Origin: Codonopsis lanceolata
Lineage: Eukaryota > Streptophyta > Magnoliopsida > Asterales > Campanulaceae
Assembly (NCBI GenBank): GCA_013146195.2
Contig: CM028382.1
Coordinates: 114,775,023 to 114,839,022 of the forward strand
Direction: 5' to 3'
DNA length: 64,000 nucleotides
A model generated the notes under the pieces. It was not told the origin of the DNA. It did not search any database and saw only the letters and a list, made by a program, of their open reading frames with translations. The translations under genes were made by a program, and so were the position numbers. Positions 44,648-58,054 of this stretch are shown here, in pieces (the stretch's first letter is position 1; every line of letters begins with the position of its first letter).

Positions 44648-46164
44648 CTCTGTCTCTCTCTTCCTCTCTCCTCAACTTTCGCTCTCTATAAATTTTCTTG
44701 CTTCCTCTCTCTCTAGAAATTTGAATGTTTGTGATGTTTTATTATGGTGTGTAATAGTGTGTTGTTGCAATGAATTTGGTTTGAACTTGGAAGTGTTCAC
44801 TCTCTCTCTCTCTCTCTCTATGGAGTTCAAACGGCCACCCGTTTCAAATTTCTGTGTCAGGCTTTTTTACTTTATCATTGTGTGACTAAAATAACCTTAG
44901 TATTGAGATATATTAACGTTTCATACCAATTTGCTTCTACTATTTTTTTATTTTGGTTGTTTACCATCTTTTCACCTAATTGTTTTTTCAGAGTTTATTT
45001 AGTTATATACTAGATCTGCGTATATATACATGTGGCAAGATCTAAGTATATATGATTTCGTCAATTAAAATCACAATGTCTAAATAGAAAGTGTAATTTT
45101 AAACTCGACCCATAATTGAGTTATATGTAGAACGCCCATCATAATATTAATCAGAAAAGGCTTTGTAAAAACTAAAATATGATTGATCATAATATTAATT
45201 GTAGGAGATGACTTTGTAATTAAGAGTTAAAAGTGGATAACTACTCTCACACGTGTGAATGTGAGGATGAATCACAACCATTAATTTTTTTAAGATAATT
45301 TAATCTCAACCTCTAAATAGCTTTAATCAATTGCACATATATGAGTATGAGCTGTATTGTATAACAGATTGTTTGAATATTTTTTTTGTGTTGTAGGACT
45401 AAAGATCTTCTCAAATTAGAAATAAAATTTTAAATGTGCAGTTTTTATTTGATAAAATAAGTTTATGTGACAAAATGGAGCATCACAACCCTTTGAAACA
45501 TGAACCACTACCTCCATTTATTCATGAAAATCTTTATCATGACAATGGAGTAATGAGTATCTTGTAGATATTGATTTGGCTTTTTACCACATTTTTTTCT
45601 TTTATTTTTGTTAATTGGTATAATTGCATGATGTATTCAATAAACTCTATAGTAAGATTGATTCTACAACTTATAGTTGAATAAAAAATAATATTGAGTA
45701 ATTCTTACGCTTTTTTTTATATTATTTAGTGCAACACGCAAATATGTGTGCATCTTTTTATAATAATTCAATCATATTTCCTTCATTTTGAAATAATTAA
45801 CTTTATTTTTTGAAATATTATTTCAAAATGCGTCTTTTGTTTCCTTGAATTAACAAATTTCACCTTTGTTAGTTATCATTGCAATCTTATAAATGTGGGC
45901 AATAAAGTTGTTCACGTATAAATAAAACTGCCTAAAACTTAATTTTCTAAAATTTCATGAAAAAATATTAATAAATATTTATTTTTTTAATAGAGGAAGA
46001 AGTAATTAACTAAATTCTTATTTTACAAGAATAAAGCTTATTGAAGGGGTACTTTGTAATGGAATCGAATCAATATTGGGTAAAAAAAATTATGATTTTT
46101 AGTTGTGATGGACTACACTAAGGGACATTTTGGACATATCGCAAATGTGATGAATTTTAAATGA

Positions 46165-46973
46165 AATAAAATTATGACCGGTCAATTTACAAAGTTTTTA
46201 ACCTCAAAAGTCTATCGTTCTTTTTTTAAATTAGAAAATACCATTTTTTGAAATATTGTTTCGAAAATATCATCGTCTCCTTCAACATCTCAGACAACAC
46301 AGTTTGGATTCGAAAATCACAATTATTACATAACAAAACGAGGATTGACCTACCCGGTCAATTCGATGGGGTAACGCTCTTCGTGGGGGTTCGGGGGTAA
46401 CACCCTCGAAAGATAAATAGTTTCTTTAATTCATTATGTACGAAACTGTAATTGATCTGTATTGGGTTGAATGATTTTTCAGTAGGACTAAGGCAGAGAA
46501 TGATGGGAAAGAATAAGGCTTACGATGGAGAAGATGGAAAAAGAATGTGGGGGACATAGTTTAATTCATTATCATTTTGTATCGCGATACAAAAATGGAT
46601 TAATAATATTTTATGTATCGTGGTTCAAAAATTAATTTATCGCGGTACATAAAAGTTGGTACCGCGGTACAATTTGAATATGCAATTAAACTATTGAACC
46701 GCAGTGAAAAAATTAATGCTATAAAATTGATAAATCACAGTGCAATAAGACTGGACAATTAAACTATTAAATCGTGGTGTAAAAATTAATACAATAAAAT
46801 TAATGAATCGCATTTTAATAGTCAATGCACTGTAATTTATTTATATTGTGTCTTCATACGCTTATTAAGAGCGTATTGTCTTTTTGTAAAAATATTTTTT
46901 TTCCGATTGAAAAAAAATCATATTATTGAAACAACTAGAAACTTAAAAAAGTAAACCGATCGGAATGTTTCAG
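46165..46973. mobile_element. Mutator-like MITE (copy 2 of 30717-31515)
   Basis: Same termini, GC-rich island (46360-46410) and ATCGCGGTACAAAA-like motif array (46577-46810) as copy 1. Confidence 0.65.
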
Positions 46974-47084
46974 AAAATCGTCTCAAATATCTCAAGAAGG
47001 CGTAAAAGAGGTCAACAACCTTGCCAGAAATGCTTCCAAACAAATAAAAATATAAATAAAAAAAGACAAAAAGGCCCAATATTT

Positions 47085-47560
47085 GGTTAAGACCGTTGGC
47101 AATGGCAAAAAAGACAAAAGAGGCCCAATGGGTTGAATTTTTGGAGAGACCGTATCTACTTTTATTTGGCAAGGCAACGGAGGACGCCAAGTATTTACAA
47201 TTTTATCCTTGTTGAAATTAATAGGGACAATTGTTACCTTTTAAACTTAATATCCCCCATCGTGGGTTGCTTTTTCATGTGATTTTGGGTGGAGAGATAG
47301 GTATCTACTTTTATTTATTTTAGTATTTACAATTTTATCCGGGGTGTTCGCCAGCGGAAATTTTTGTTATTTCCATGTAATATAAAACTTTTTGAAGATT
47401 TCCCCCAGGCCCAGGCAGGAGTTCCGGGGTTCATCATGCATTTCAAAGGATCAATCGGCAATTTCCATGTAATATAAAACTAGTTGAAGATGTTCAATAA
47501 AACTGAACAACTTAATCGCGTGAATTTGGATACATCGGGTAAAGAGGATAAAACTTAATT
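47085..47560. other. Shuffled block relative to copy 1
   Basis: The corresponding copy 1 sequence (31600-32040) reads in simple order. Here short pieces of it appear out of order and some twice: gacaaaa.aggccca (47065 and 47115), tatctacttttattt (47152 and 47301), tatttacaattttatcc (47190 and 47325), ccatgtaatataaaact (47372 and 47466). No transposon explains this. Confidence 0.8.
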
Positions 47561-48201
47561 GCGCTTTGTTGTTAATTGAATTGATACATGATTGTAAATC
47601 GTAAGTTTGATTTTTCATGATACTGTTTGACATAGCTTATAGTTATAATTATTTGTTAAAAAAAACTTGAAAATTAGTATTCATATTTTTATGTATATTT
47701 CATAAAAGGATGAAATGAAGACAATCAAATATTTATTAATGAATAATTGTCTTCATGTTTAAAAAAACCAAAAAGCTTAGAATTTTGGCTTTTGGCTTTT
47801 GGCTTTCAATGCATAAATTTGTTTAGCTTACTTATATTTTTAGTTTGAAACAAACATTTTAAATATGACTTTTCAAATGCCAAAAGCCAAAAGTCACTCC
47901 AAATAAGTTTGCAACAAACGAGCCAAAACTTAGTACTTTTCCGCTTAAATAAATTTTTATATTTTTTCAATTGAATGTATCCTCCATTTTCAAATTATTA
48001 TCATATTTTATAAATATTTTGAAATATGTGGTTTCTTTATAAATATTTGTGAAATATGTGGTTTCTTTTAATATTCTTGAATGGGTAGAAAAAGTAAGAA
48101 TAAAATGAATAATAAGACAATTAGTATTTTAGAATAGACGAAAAAAGAAATAAGGACAATAATTTAAAAACAGAGAGATTAATTTTTAGGTTGTTTTAGT
48201 T

Positions 48202-48225
<24 letters not shown>

Positions 48226-48280
<55 letters not shown>
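48226..48280. repeat. (AT)n microsatellite, ~55 bp
   Basis: Lies between two (AC)n tracts; the same locus in copy 1 (32769-32785) has only ~17 bp of AT. Confidence 0.95.
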
Positions 48281-48286
<6 letters not shown>

Positions 48287-49807
48287 CAAGAGCGATTAGT
48301 TAGTAGAGAATTATTCAAACACACACACACACACACACACATCATAGATCTCTAGGTTTTTTAATAGGAATGCAATTTGTCTTTGAAACTTATGCAGGTG
48401 AATAATAGGACATAATAGTTAGCAAAAAATGAATTTAGCGAAATTATACAAAAATAGACACTTATTTTGGAATAAAAAATAAAATAAAAATAAGCACTTC
48501 TTGGAAAGTTAGATGCGAGTTTTTCATCTCCTAAAAGGCTAAAGGAGTTTGGAGTTTGGAGTATTTTATTTTTTACAAAAATAATTTTTTTTGTTATAAT
48601 TTACTATTACAACATAATATCAAATTATTAATAAAAAAATTTAATATCAAAACAATAAAAATAATTAGCTGACAAATTATTTCATTCAGTTGTATTTGAA
48701 GGTATTGAGAGAAGGATAGTCTCATGGATGTTCATTCCTCAAAGAGATTCAATGATGACTTCCAATATAAATATGAAACTTTTCCTTTGATGAAAATAGT
48801 AAATCCTACTGATCTTTGTATAAAACGAACAAAATCTATTTAAATATACTTTTGATTGGCCTGAAGAGATAAAAAAGAAAGTGATGGTGGTACATGTACC
48901 GATGAACTCTCAGAATATGTGAAGACATTGATTCAAGCTGATTTAAGTAATGTTGATATTCATTTGCTTCTACTACACCATGCACAAATGATGAAGATAT
49001 GAGGTCATCTGCCCAATATATTGCAAGTTACCAGATAATTTATTGTAAAGCTACAATAATACAATAGCCGGTAATTTAAATAAATCTCCTATAAAAAGTA
49101 TGAGTTGCTGATCAAAAACCCACACATATAGACATAATATCAAATTACATGTTAAATCGTTGATGTAGAAATATATTTAGAAATATACACAGATTTAGTA
49201 CTTTTTTTTATATTTCATTGGATTCGATGTTATACGAACCAAAAAAAATCAATGTATTGACATATGATTTTTATTTTTTGAAACTGATACATGTTATAAA
49301 AATAAGGATCTAATAATTTATTATTTAAGTGTGTCTCAATATTAGACACATAATGATGAAATTAAACGAAATTACTGAGAAATTGTATTGTAGTTCAAAT
49401 AAATCAAAAAACATTCTTCATTTTATAGAATAAAATGATAGATCTGCAAAATACAATTATTTTTCTCTAAATAATAAAAAAAAAGCATCATTAAATGAGT
49501 TTTTCATAAAATTGTTAACTTATCAACAAGTCTTCGGCATGACGATTTCGTATCTTCCGTCGCCGAATTTGCAAAAAGTGGACATTTGTGTTGGGTGGGT
49601 TTCTAAATTTTGACTTGATTTTTTTTTTGAAGCGAGATGTAATTGATTGTATATGACTTTAATTTGAGGTTATGAGTTTAAAATTTTTGCAAAGTTTTCA
49701 AAAATTCTATGAGAAAAGAGTCATAGAAATAGAAGACGCCGCAGGAGTGAGCAAGTGTGAATGAGACTAACAAATTATGATTTGTTGTTGACTCTTGACG
49801 TTGTTTT

Positions 49808-50275
49808 GGGGGGTAAATCCGGGTCGGTCCACTTTGATAAGTTTCCGATCTCTACAATACTCTATGTTCTTTAATCGAAAAAAGTCATTTTTTGGTGCTA
49901 AAAAAGACTACGATACATTTATTGAGTCTGAGGCGCGCTATGCATCACTTACTCAAATGCATCATGTTGTATCAACTTTTGTACTGCGATACATCAATTT
50001 TTACAATGTGATGCATTAATTTTATTACCTACTTCAATTTGAGAGAAATTCGAGTCGGTTCCTTTTCACTATTTTCAACCTTTATAGTATCCTCTTTTTT
50101 TAACCACAAAAAGGCACTTTCTAATTGAAAATACGATTATGTCATTAATAAAAGGAAAACACGCCCGCATTATGCATAATCACGAATCCAAAGCTGATGC
50201 ATCACAATTCAAGTATGCATTGCATCAGACACACTGTGCATCACAAAACCAAAGTTTATGCCTTGCAATTTAGGT
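49808..50275. mobile_element. Two left ends of the Mutator-like MITE family
   Basis: Ggggtaaatccgggtcggtcc (from ~49808) and gagaaattcgagtcggttcc (from ~50042) each begin a stretch like the left terminus of 3557-4392, including the T-rich ..aaaagtcatttttt block. Gatgcatcacaat-type motifs follow (49955-50270). No right end follows closely; the nearest inward-facing right end is at 60665-60763. Confidence 0.5.
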
Positions 50276-51689
50276 TGTTAGGTTTTAATCAAAATTAAAA
50301 GGCGGAATAACAATTTTTAATTTTAAAATCATCCTAAGATCCATGTGAATTAATATAATTTAGATTTATAACACTTTACCTGAATATTGTAATGAACAAT
50401 CTTTGATAGAATCACGTTTTAATCACGATCACCGCAACAAACGATTTGCACAGCTTCACTATGGTATCCACACGAAGGGATTGGACATGATTAATTCAAC
50501 AATTCTGTGCTAGGCAATTCTTGGTTCAAAGTATGAAATCCTTCGTCTAACGAATAACTAATCCTTATTTTTTTCTCCGTACGAATTTAGTGTTTCACCA
50601 AACTCTATATTTCATTTTGGTATGTCTATGTCCTTGACAATCAAAGACTACTATTTAAAGGGTAAAAGGTAAAGGGGTGCTCGGCCATTACATAGTCTTA
50701 GTCTAACTAGGACTATGTTATGGTCTATTTATCTTATTTACTTTAAACCTCTTAATTTAATTAATGGTTCAAATAAATTTCAGTCAAACTCATTCTAAGT
50801 GTGTGATCCAATAGATTCATAAATTACGTTGGCAATAATTAATTACTATATCAAATATATAATTAATTATAAACAATGAGCGTCATCTAGTAATACTTCA
50901 TTGTTATCCAAGTAATAGGAATTATCAGTGATTACAAATAACTAATTGTGACCAAAGTAGTTCTTATCTCTTTGTCCAAATATTTAATAAAACACAAGGC
51001 ATGGAACGTGTCATTCTTTTTAATAGTTTAATATAAGTTTATTGATCTCTGATTAGACTTATATAATAAACAAATAAACTTAATATCTCAAATTGATTTA
51101 TTTGAGTATGACCATGCATTTACTTAAGTCTCACTCATCAAGGGGCTCATAAATATTATACTCATGTTATGTAGGAGTGACAAATTCTATCTACATCGTT
51201 CATATCCATCGGCATGATTCGTGGCATATCCAACATCCGACTTTATAATCACATTGTTATAGAATGACGTTTATCCGTATCAAAATATACGACTCCTCAT
51301 TTAGGGTATATAACGACTTCAAGTCAAAGGACAACAAACATATTTGTCACTATGAAAATCGCCTATGACACTCACGTAACGATCCACTTAGCATTTTCAT
51401 TCACGTCAATCCAGTACGTCGTTACATCTAACACGCACCTATGTCTAGACAGATATCAACTATATGAATCTCAACACTTACTAGTCTCCGTGTATTATTA
51501 TTGCTCTTATTAATAATAATACTTGACCAGGATATTTAAGAATAACATATTTATTCTAAGGGCTTTATAATGCATTACTATGAATAAACAAACAATACAT
51601 AATAAATAAATTAATGCCTCAATAAATAATGATACATGGAGAAATAGATTTGTTTCTACGGCATAAACCAACCTCGGCAAGCAGTATAT
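50276..51689 (-). mobile_element. Ty1/copia-type LTR, probably solo, minus strand
   Basis: On the minus strand the 3' end reads ..TTTTGATTAAAACCTAACA (CA terminus at 50276). A TATA-like tttaaatag lies at about 50652-50660 (reverse), with an A/C-rich leader and gcggaa after it. The sequence around 50810-51000 (gatccaatagattcataa, gagcgtcatctagtaatac) resembles the U3 of plant copia LTRs. The flanks are taggt (50271-50275) and taggc (51690-51694), possibly a target duplication with one change, but the outer TG is not clear, so the right boundary is approximate. Confidence 0.5.
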
Positions 51690-51844
51690 TAGGCACGCAG
51701 TGCATCGCAATTCAGGTTGTAAATGAATGAACCTGCTTCAAAGGCTTACAAGACTCAACTTTCATAAATTAAAAACGAATGTTAAGAGTGAATGTTGCAC
51801 GAAAAAGAAAGATTAATCTCAAAGCGTTTTAGTAAACAGTGTAG

Positions 51845-52210
51845 ATGAAACTACTCATTCCAATTGGATGCATCATAATTCTAATTGGTTGCATCACAAA
51901 ATAAACCATTCCTCAAGTCCCTTAACGATGCATAAATTTGAAATTGCGATGCATGATTTTGATGCCTTGGAATTTCATAGGATGCATTGCAAAATGAACA
52001 AGACCTCATGTCCTTTGACGATGCATGATTTTCATGAACTGGTTTTCCAATTGGATGCATCACAAAATGAATCAAACTGCATGTCTCTTATTTCCTGTAC
52101 ACAATCAAACAAATGATTCATTGATGTATCTTTTCTGCATCATAAATTCAAATCGATGCATCACGATTCACAAATAATGTATTGTGATTTAAAATTAATG
52201 CATCCATATT
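51845..52210. repeat. Array of GATGCATCACAAAA-like motifs
   Basis: Ggatgcatcacaaaatgaa and relatives recur at ~51867, 51888, 51935, 51979, 52018, 52052, 52150 and 52190, separated by partly repeated spacers (caagtcccttaacgatgca and catgtcctttgacgatgca). It looks like the expanded interior of the same MITE family as 49808-50275, continuing after the copia LTR. Confidence 0.55.
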
Positions 52211-52994
52211 CAAAAACGGTGTCCACCAATGAACAAATTTGTATTTAAGCATTCCATCGAACTGTTTACTTGCATATCAAAACAACAAACAAAATGAATC
52301 TATTTTGAATCAAACGCAAATGATGATGAAGAAAAAGAAGAAAATAATAGGAAAGAACAACCACAACAAGAAGAAGACACTTCTCAAACTAAAGATTGAT
52401 AGATGAAAAGGAAATCGAGTGGGAAGTTAAGGTAATGGATTAATTGAATCAAATGTGAAACCACCCGACCTCCCGGCTATTTTCCTATTTGTCCTTACGA
52501 ATTCCAATCGTAATTTCTCTATCATGTGCAATTTTAGCGGCTCCGATCAATTCAACAAAATTACTCATCTTCAACAAAATAAATTAAGAACAAAGCGAAA
52601 ATTGGGAGGTGTAAGTCCAGTTGACAACGAAATGAGGCTAGATATGTGGTGAATAACCTTTTAAAAACATTTAGAGGTTATTTTGAAAACCTTCAAAAGA
52701 TGTAGCGGAAAAGATAAGTTTTCAGCAGCTGATGTAAAATCAGCAGGTAACAGCTGGCCTGCTGCTGAACTTAAAACAATTTGATTTGTTTTTTTTCTTT
52801 TGATCACTTAAGTATATGGACTGAATTGAAGTACAATATATATAAGATCAATTATATAAAGAATTCAGGAATGTAACTGTTAGACACTTAAGTAGATAGC
52901 AACTGCTTAAGTGTATGAGAAGTAAAAACATTATGTAGACATAACACAATATTTTGAGTGGTTCGCAGTGTTAAAACTACTACGCCCACTACCA

Positions 52995-55364
52995 AGTTGG
53001 TCAAATTTGAATTTTGAAGTGCACTAAGATTATATAAATGTTAAGTGATCACTAACATATCAGTATACAACAAAAGCCATGTGTTTGATCTAGCAAAAAT
53101 CAAATTCGTGTAACAATCAGAGGTTCCTTAAGGATATGAAAGAATACAGGAACAAACGAACAATGATTGTTCAAACAGAAACTATAAAATAATATTATAT
53201 GAAAGACTATCTAGTAAATGTTTGAGAGAAGAAGCTCTTCAATTAAATATTTGAAGTTCTGGATCTCAATGAAAGTTTTAATGTGTTTGTCTCTTTTTAA
53301 GTGCTTAGAGAATTAGAGATTTTTGAATGCTTGAGCACGTAGTTATGTGTTGTGTTCTTTAGTCATTGCATAAAACGTCTTTATAGAGATATCTATAATT
53401 GTAGCCATTTGAGATAGCGAGGTTGAATCTTTGAATTTCTTGACGAAATGATGATCGTGATCTATCATTGAATGCCCAAAAATTCTGCAAACTATAAGAG
53501 ACAAATAGTATACTCTAACATTAAATATTAAAGTGAGTGGTTAGCTAGGTTTGTGCTGGAATATGCTTCTTGATAATTTACTTATCACCTTGCATATTCT
53601 ATATATGTTGATTTGCTTGCCCCCATTACAAGTGAGTCATCACGAGTGGCTAAAAGGTCTGTGTACCGGTTAGCGTGGCAACTCGTGTGATATCACATAG
53701 GTCTTAGATTAGGTGCGACCTGGTCAAGTCCTATCTTCCTACATGATGATTGAACAGACTAGCACTTCAAGCACTAAGCACCGGAACACTTGCAGCAATG
53801 TCAAAAGCCTTCAGTGATAAAAATTAGAACATCTCGAAGACTCACCACCGGCAGACATACTACAAGTTAAACTGTTCGCACCAGCAGACATTAGTTCTCC
53901 TGAATCGGAAGACTTGTTCCACTGGCCCGAGCATTCCACCGGCAGACTTAATTATGCACGTGCTATAGAGAAAAGATTAGAAACAGTTCAAATCAAGACA
54001 AATATGTTCAAGCCTCAGAAAGCTTGACATAATTAAAGCTACAAGACTTTTTCTCACTCACGTGGTCTGATAAAGTCAAAAAGCAATTACTTTATTGAAC
54101 AGACCACCTGACAGTGCAACAGACATCAGACCTACTTTTTAGAGACTTATCAACACAGTCTGACAGACAACAAGTTCCAAGATCTACAGGAGTACTAAAT
54201 CTTTGCCCCAAATAGTCAAAGATCTTGTGGACAAAGATCTCTATTCGATAGACTTCAACAACTATATCTTTAAACGGATAAAAACATCAAATCTTCATCT
54301 CTCAACGAACACATTCACTCCAGTCTATATAAATCCTCTCTCCTACCCAAGATACAGAGACGATGAGCAACGAGTGACAGAACTCACTCAAGAGCTTCAA
54401 AGAAACAAAGAGATCTACAACGGGATCGTCCTCACCAATGCATCCCAGATTTCTACAGAAGATTGCAATTAATCTATTCAGATCTTAGTAAGACACTCTC
54501 AGTGGATTACTAGGAAGAAAAGCTTGGTAGAAGAGAAGAGATTGATCAGAAACATCATTAAACAGAATCAAGATCAGAAAATTGATGTTAGATAATGTCT
54601 GAATAAAATGAAGAGCTGTCTGTAGATATTGCATTCATATCTTCAGATTTGTATTCCAATACAAATGTTGTTAATTGTGCAATAATCATTCATCATGGAA
54701 GGTCGAGTGCTCTGCACTCAATCGTTCATATAATTTTTATCTGAACGACCTTGAAAATTCTCTTCTCATAACAGTTTCTCGTTCTGGTCTCCTATTGCCC
54801 TCTTCTGCCTAAATATTCATGAATGGATAATTAAGTAAGGATTGTAGTTTGGGAGGACAAAGCCAGAAACTGTACATATAATATTTAGACTGATGTAATA
54901 TGTAATTTATCTTTGAATAAATTCATATGCTCTTTCAAATATTTTATCTCTCGGTCCTTATATATCTATGAGCCTTTTACAAATTAATTTATCTTTAGAA
55001 AAGTTATCATCCAATTGATTTCCTAAGTTTGCATTTGAAAGAAGTATTAAGTGTGCTGTTGTTCTGATCATATATTCGTGTACGGCCACTTAAGACTTCT
55101 CAAAATCTAAAGCCTCAGTACTTTCCGCTGCTTAAATTCTTTATTACTGGCGTTTGATTTGTCTGGCAGTTTACCGGCAGAGTTGATACTTCTACTTAGA
55201 GCAAGTCTACCGATAGCCTCTACCGGAAGACATGCTCAACACGCTAAACTGCAAATGCCACTAAAACTATGCTTTATATATATCCAAAAGAAAGTTTTTA
55301 AATTGGCATCATAGGCTATTCACCCCCTCCCTCTAGCCTATTTGAGCATTATTGTTGACCAACA
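52995..55364 (+). mobile_element. LTR of Sirevirus-like Ty1/copia type (plus strand)
   Basis: TATA box tctatataaatcc at 54324-54336, followed by a long leader. Near the 3' end is the inverted pair ggcta..ttcacccc..tagcc (55313-55341) seen at LTR ends of plant copia (Sirevirus) elements. Likely termini are ttggtcaaatttg (from ~52997) and ttgttgaccaaca (to 55364). No primer-binding site for a gag-pol region follows, so it is a solo or isolated LTR. The open frame at 54203 is LTR leader. Boundaries approximate. Confidence 0.5.
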
Positions 55365-56091
55365 GTTTGAATAGATAAAGAACATTTAAAACATGCATGA
55401 AAGTTTTCCATTGAAAAAACATGTGAATAGTTCCTTTGTTTGAAAAAATTGACCAAAATAATGTTTTATAATAAGCGCGTGAAGGTCAAATATTTCAACG
55501 GATATAGTGTTTCAGCAGATAGAGATTTTTGAGTGTATAAGCAGGTGCTGACACTGTTATCAGCAGCTGCTAGCTGTTGATGACTTATGCTTTAGACAGA
55601 TAGAACGAAACAAGTAGGAAGGCTGCTAGGTAAAGTCAAAAGGGGTATCTGTTGTATAAACAACATAGGATATCCTATCTCCTGAAGGTTTCAGCAGATA
55701 GATTTAGACTTTTTATAAAGTCTAGTTAAAATAGCTTAAGGTTTTAATCAATTAGAAAGTTGTTTTAACTTAATGGTTTTAAGTAAATTTAAAGCATGCA
55801 AGATTCTACAATCTCCTCATATTTACCTAAAGTCATTCATCCAAAGCATAGAGTAAAATAAATTATAAGTAAGTGTAAAAGCATTTATCCATGCATAAGA
55901 TGTTAGTAGAACCAGAACATAACATATGATAAATAAGCAGTTGTTAATTTGGTTTGAAGAGTCAACAGTTTTTCCCATTTTGCTTGTCTCATTAGTTGTT
56001 GACATTCTTGTGCCTATCGGCTCTTGTTTGATAAATGTCAACTTTAACTCTCTGTACCTTTTTCCCCCTGGAGGGATTTAAAAGATGTAGC

Positions 56092-57020
56092 TTATGCTTT
56101 CTCTGCCCTTGTAGCCCAATCTTGTTGGAAGGCTATAATGAAATTCCAATCATGCATAGTGGTTTCGCGAGAAGCATCGGTGGCTATGGCAGCCTGAACT
56201 TCAGTGGAGATAGTACTTCTAATGTTTGGAACAATGAAGTTCAGCTGAGTTTGAAGATGATGTAGCACGAGAATGTGGTATTCAAGGGTTGCATGGACAT
56301 CAGTAGATGGAGGAGCATTTTCTGTATCAGCTGCTGAAGAGTCATCAATAAAGATTGGATGATGAGCAGATGGATGAAAAATAGGGTGACTTATAATATT
56401 CTTCTCATTCTGTCTTTTAAAGGATGTTCTTAAAGGTTTGGAAGAAATAAAAGCTTCTAGCACATGTTTAGCTGATTTGGTATATAGTTGGTTGAACATG
56501 GACAACTGCTGAATTTGAAGAGCTATATGGTGATAATTAGCATCACGAATGCATTCATTTATGAATTCCATGGCCATCTGTTGTATGGTTTCAAGTTCAG
56601 ACGGGGCAAAGGATTTTTGATAATCAAGGAATCAGCTGGAGTAGCTGGTCTGCCTATAAGGTAAGGGTCATTAGGAGAAAAAAGACTAATATTATAGACT
56701 ATTCTATAGATATTCCAAATAGATAGGATAAGTTCGTCTTGAACAAATCTATCATTGGAAAGGTAGAAGGCATTCTAGTGATGTGATAGAAGGTTGAAGT
56801 ACTTGTCATAGATGATGGTAAGATCAGCTGGAGATATGTGAACAGGGGTATGAGGATAAAGAACATGGAGTTTTCTTTTGAAGTTTGAGTCCACGTACTC
56901 AGTTGGGCTGATCATAGGTTTTTCTTCATTTTCCTCTTTATTAGATGAAATAAGAGATTGAATGAATAAGAGTAGATGATCAATGAGGAAGACCAGTTTG
57001 GAGGAATGGGAATAGGGCAC
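56092..57020 (-). pseudogene. Broken ~310-codon frame, probably the 3' ORF region of a copia element
   Basis: Two open segments on the minus strand (57020-56775 and 56577-56092) belong together. Between them lie an in-frame TAG (56775-56777) and a frameshift near 56615. No recognised domain; visible segments are HISPADLTIIYDKYFNLL and FINECIRDANYHHIALQIQ. It lies downstream, on the same strand, of the copia RNase H remnant (60126-60575) once the solo LTR between them is removed, the position of the extra or env-like frame in some Sireviruses. That link is inference. Confidence 0.4.
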
Positions 57021-58054
57021 TTTTGACAGGGAGAGTATATGAGATGAAAGATGGGATTGGAAAGAGGGGGAAAAAGTTGTGTGGGTTAAATTTCGGCAGG
57101 TAGGACAACAGTTTCATATGAAGGAGTATTGCAAGCAAAATAGGTGTTATCTGCCATAAGACCTGAAGGAATTAAGACTTTGAACTTACGTTAAGGAATA
57201 GTCAACAGATAGTGTGCTTGAAAAATAAGAGAGAGAGAGAGATGTAAGTAATGAAGTATGAACTCTTTTGAAAGAAGTGAAGTTGGTCATGGATTTTGTG
57301 GGGATTATGTAGGAAAGCGATGGTTATAAGTTGAGGTTTAGTTTAAGGAGTATTGAATGGAGGAGATATGATATGCAATGATAAGAACAAGAGAATTTTC
57401 ATACTGATTATACCAAAACGTGATAGGGTTGTGTGGTTGTGATAAGAAGCAAAAATAATTATGGGGGATGTTTTGATGTAAGAAATGATTCATCATAATC
57501 AATGCACTGATAGTTTAAAGACTTTAAGAGTGTGTCAGTGTGTTTCGAAAATTTTGGACTTTGCACAATCATTTAAATGATGATAAAGATATTATTATAA
57601 AGAATAAATCATTTTAATGTTGAAGATATGTTTGTACTTACACTTTTGTCAATTGTCTGAATAAAAGATTTTTAAAGATGGACAGTTGAGTTTTAATGTA
57701 TAATCCCGTTTGATATTTGAAATGAAACAATTTGCTGAGATACGTTCAGTAAGTGTTAAGGGTTTAACAACTTACCTGTGCAATGTCTGAATTCAACAAT
57801 TGGAAGAGCTTACCTACTTAACAACTTTCTTCAGCTGATGATGTGTCAGATTTCTGATTAGCTGATAACTTTCATCTGCTTATAGAAGTATCAGTAGAAA
57901 TAAACAGACTTCTGCTGATGCATGTGCTGATGATGAATAAAAAAAATATTGTATCTAAAAGTTGGTCATCGGAAGGTGCAGTGGTTGAGTATTTGAACAT
58001 CTGATGTCTGTCAGCTTTTGCTAGGAGATTAAAGTTTAAAACTTTTTCATGCAT

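Larger units (their letters stand above)
37450..49607 (+). repeat. Copy 2 of the ~12-kb segment at 21987-34104
   Basis: Same order, same strands and near-identical sequence as copy 1: half of the Mutator-like element, acidic gene, Stowaway MITE, solo LTR, ROPGAP, Mutator-like MITE and AC/AT repeats. The offset grows from ~15.36 kb to ~15.50 kb through small indels. It begins at the first base after the gap and its match to copy 1 ends at 49607, where copy 1 enters the gypsy LTR. Copy 2 then continues uninterrupted (tttctaaattttgac). Confidence 0.95.
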
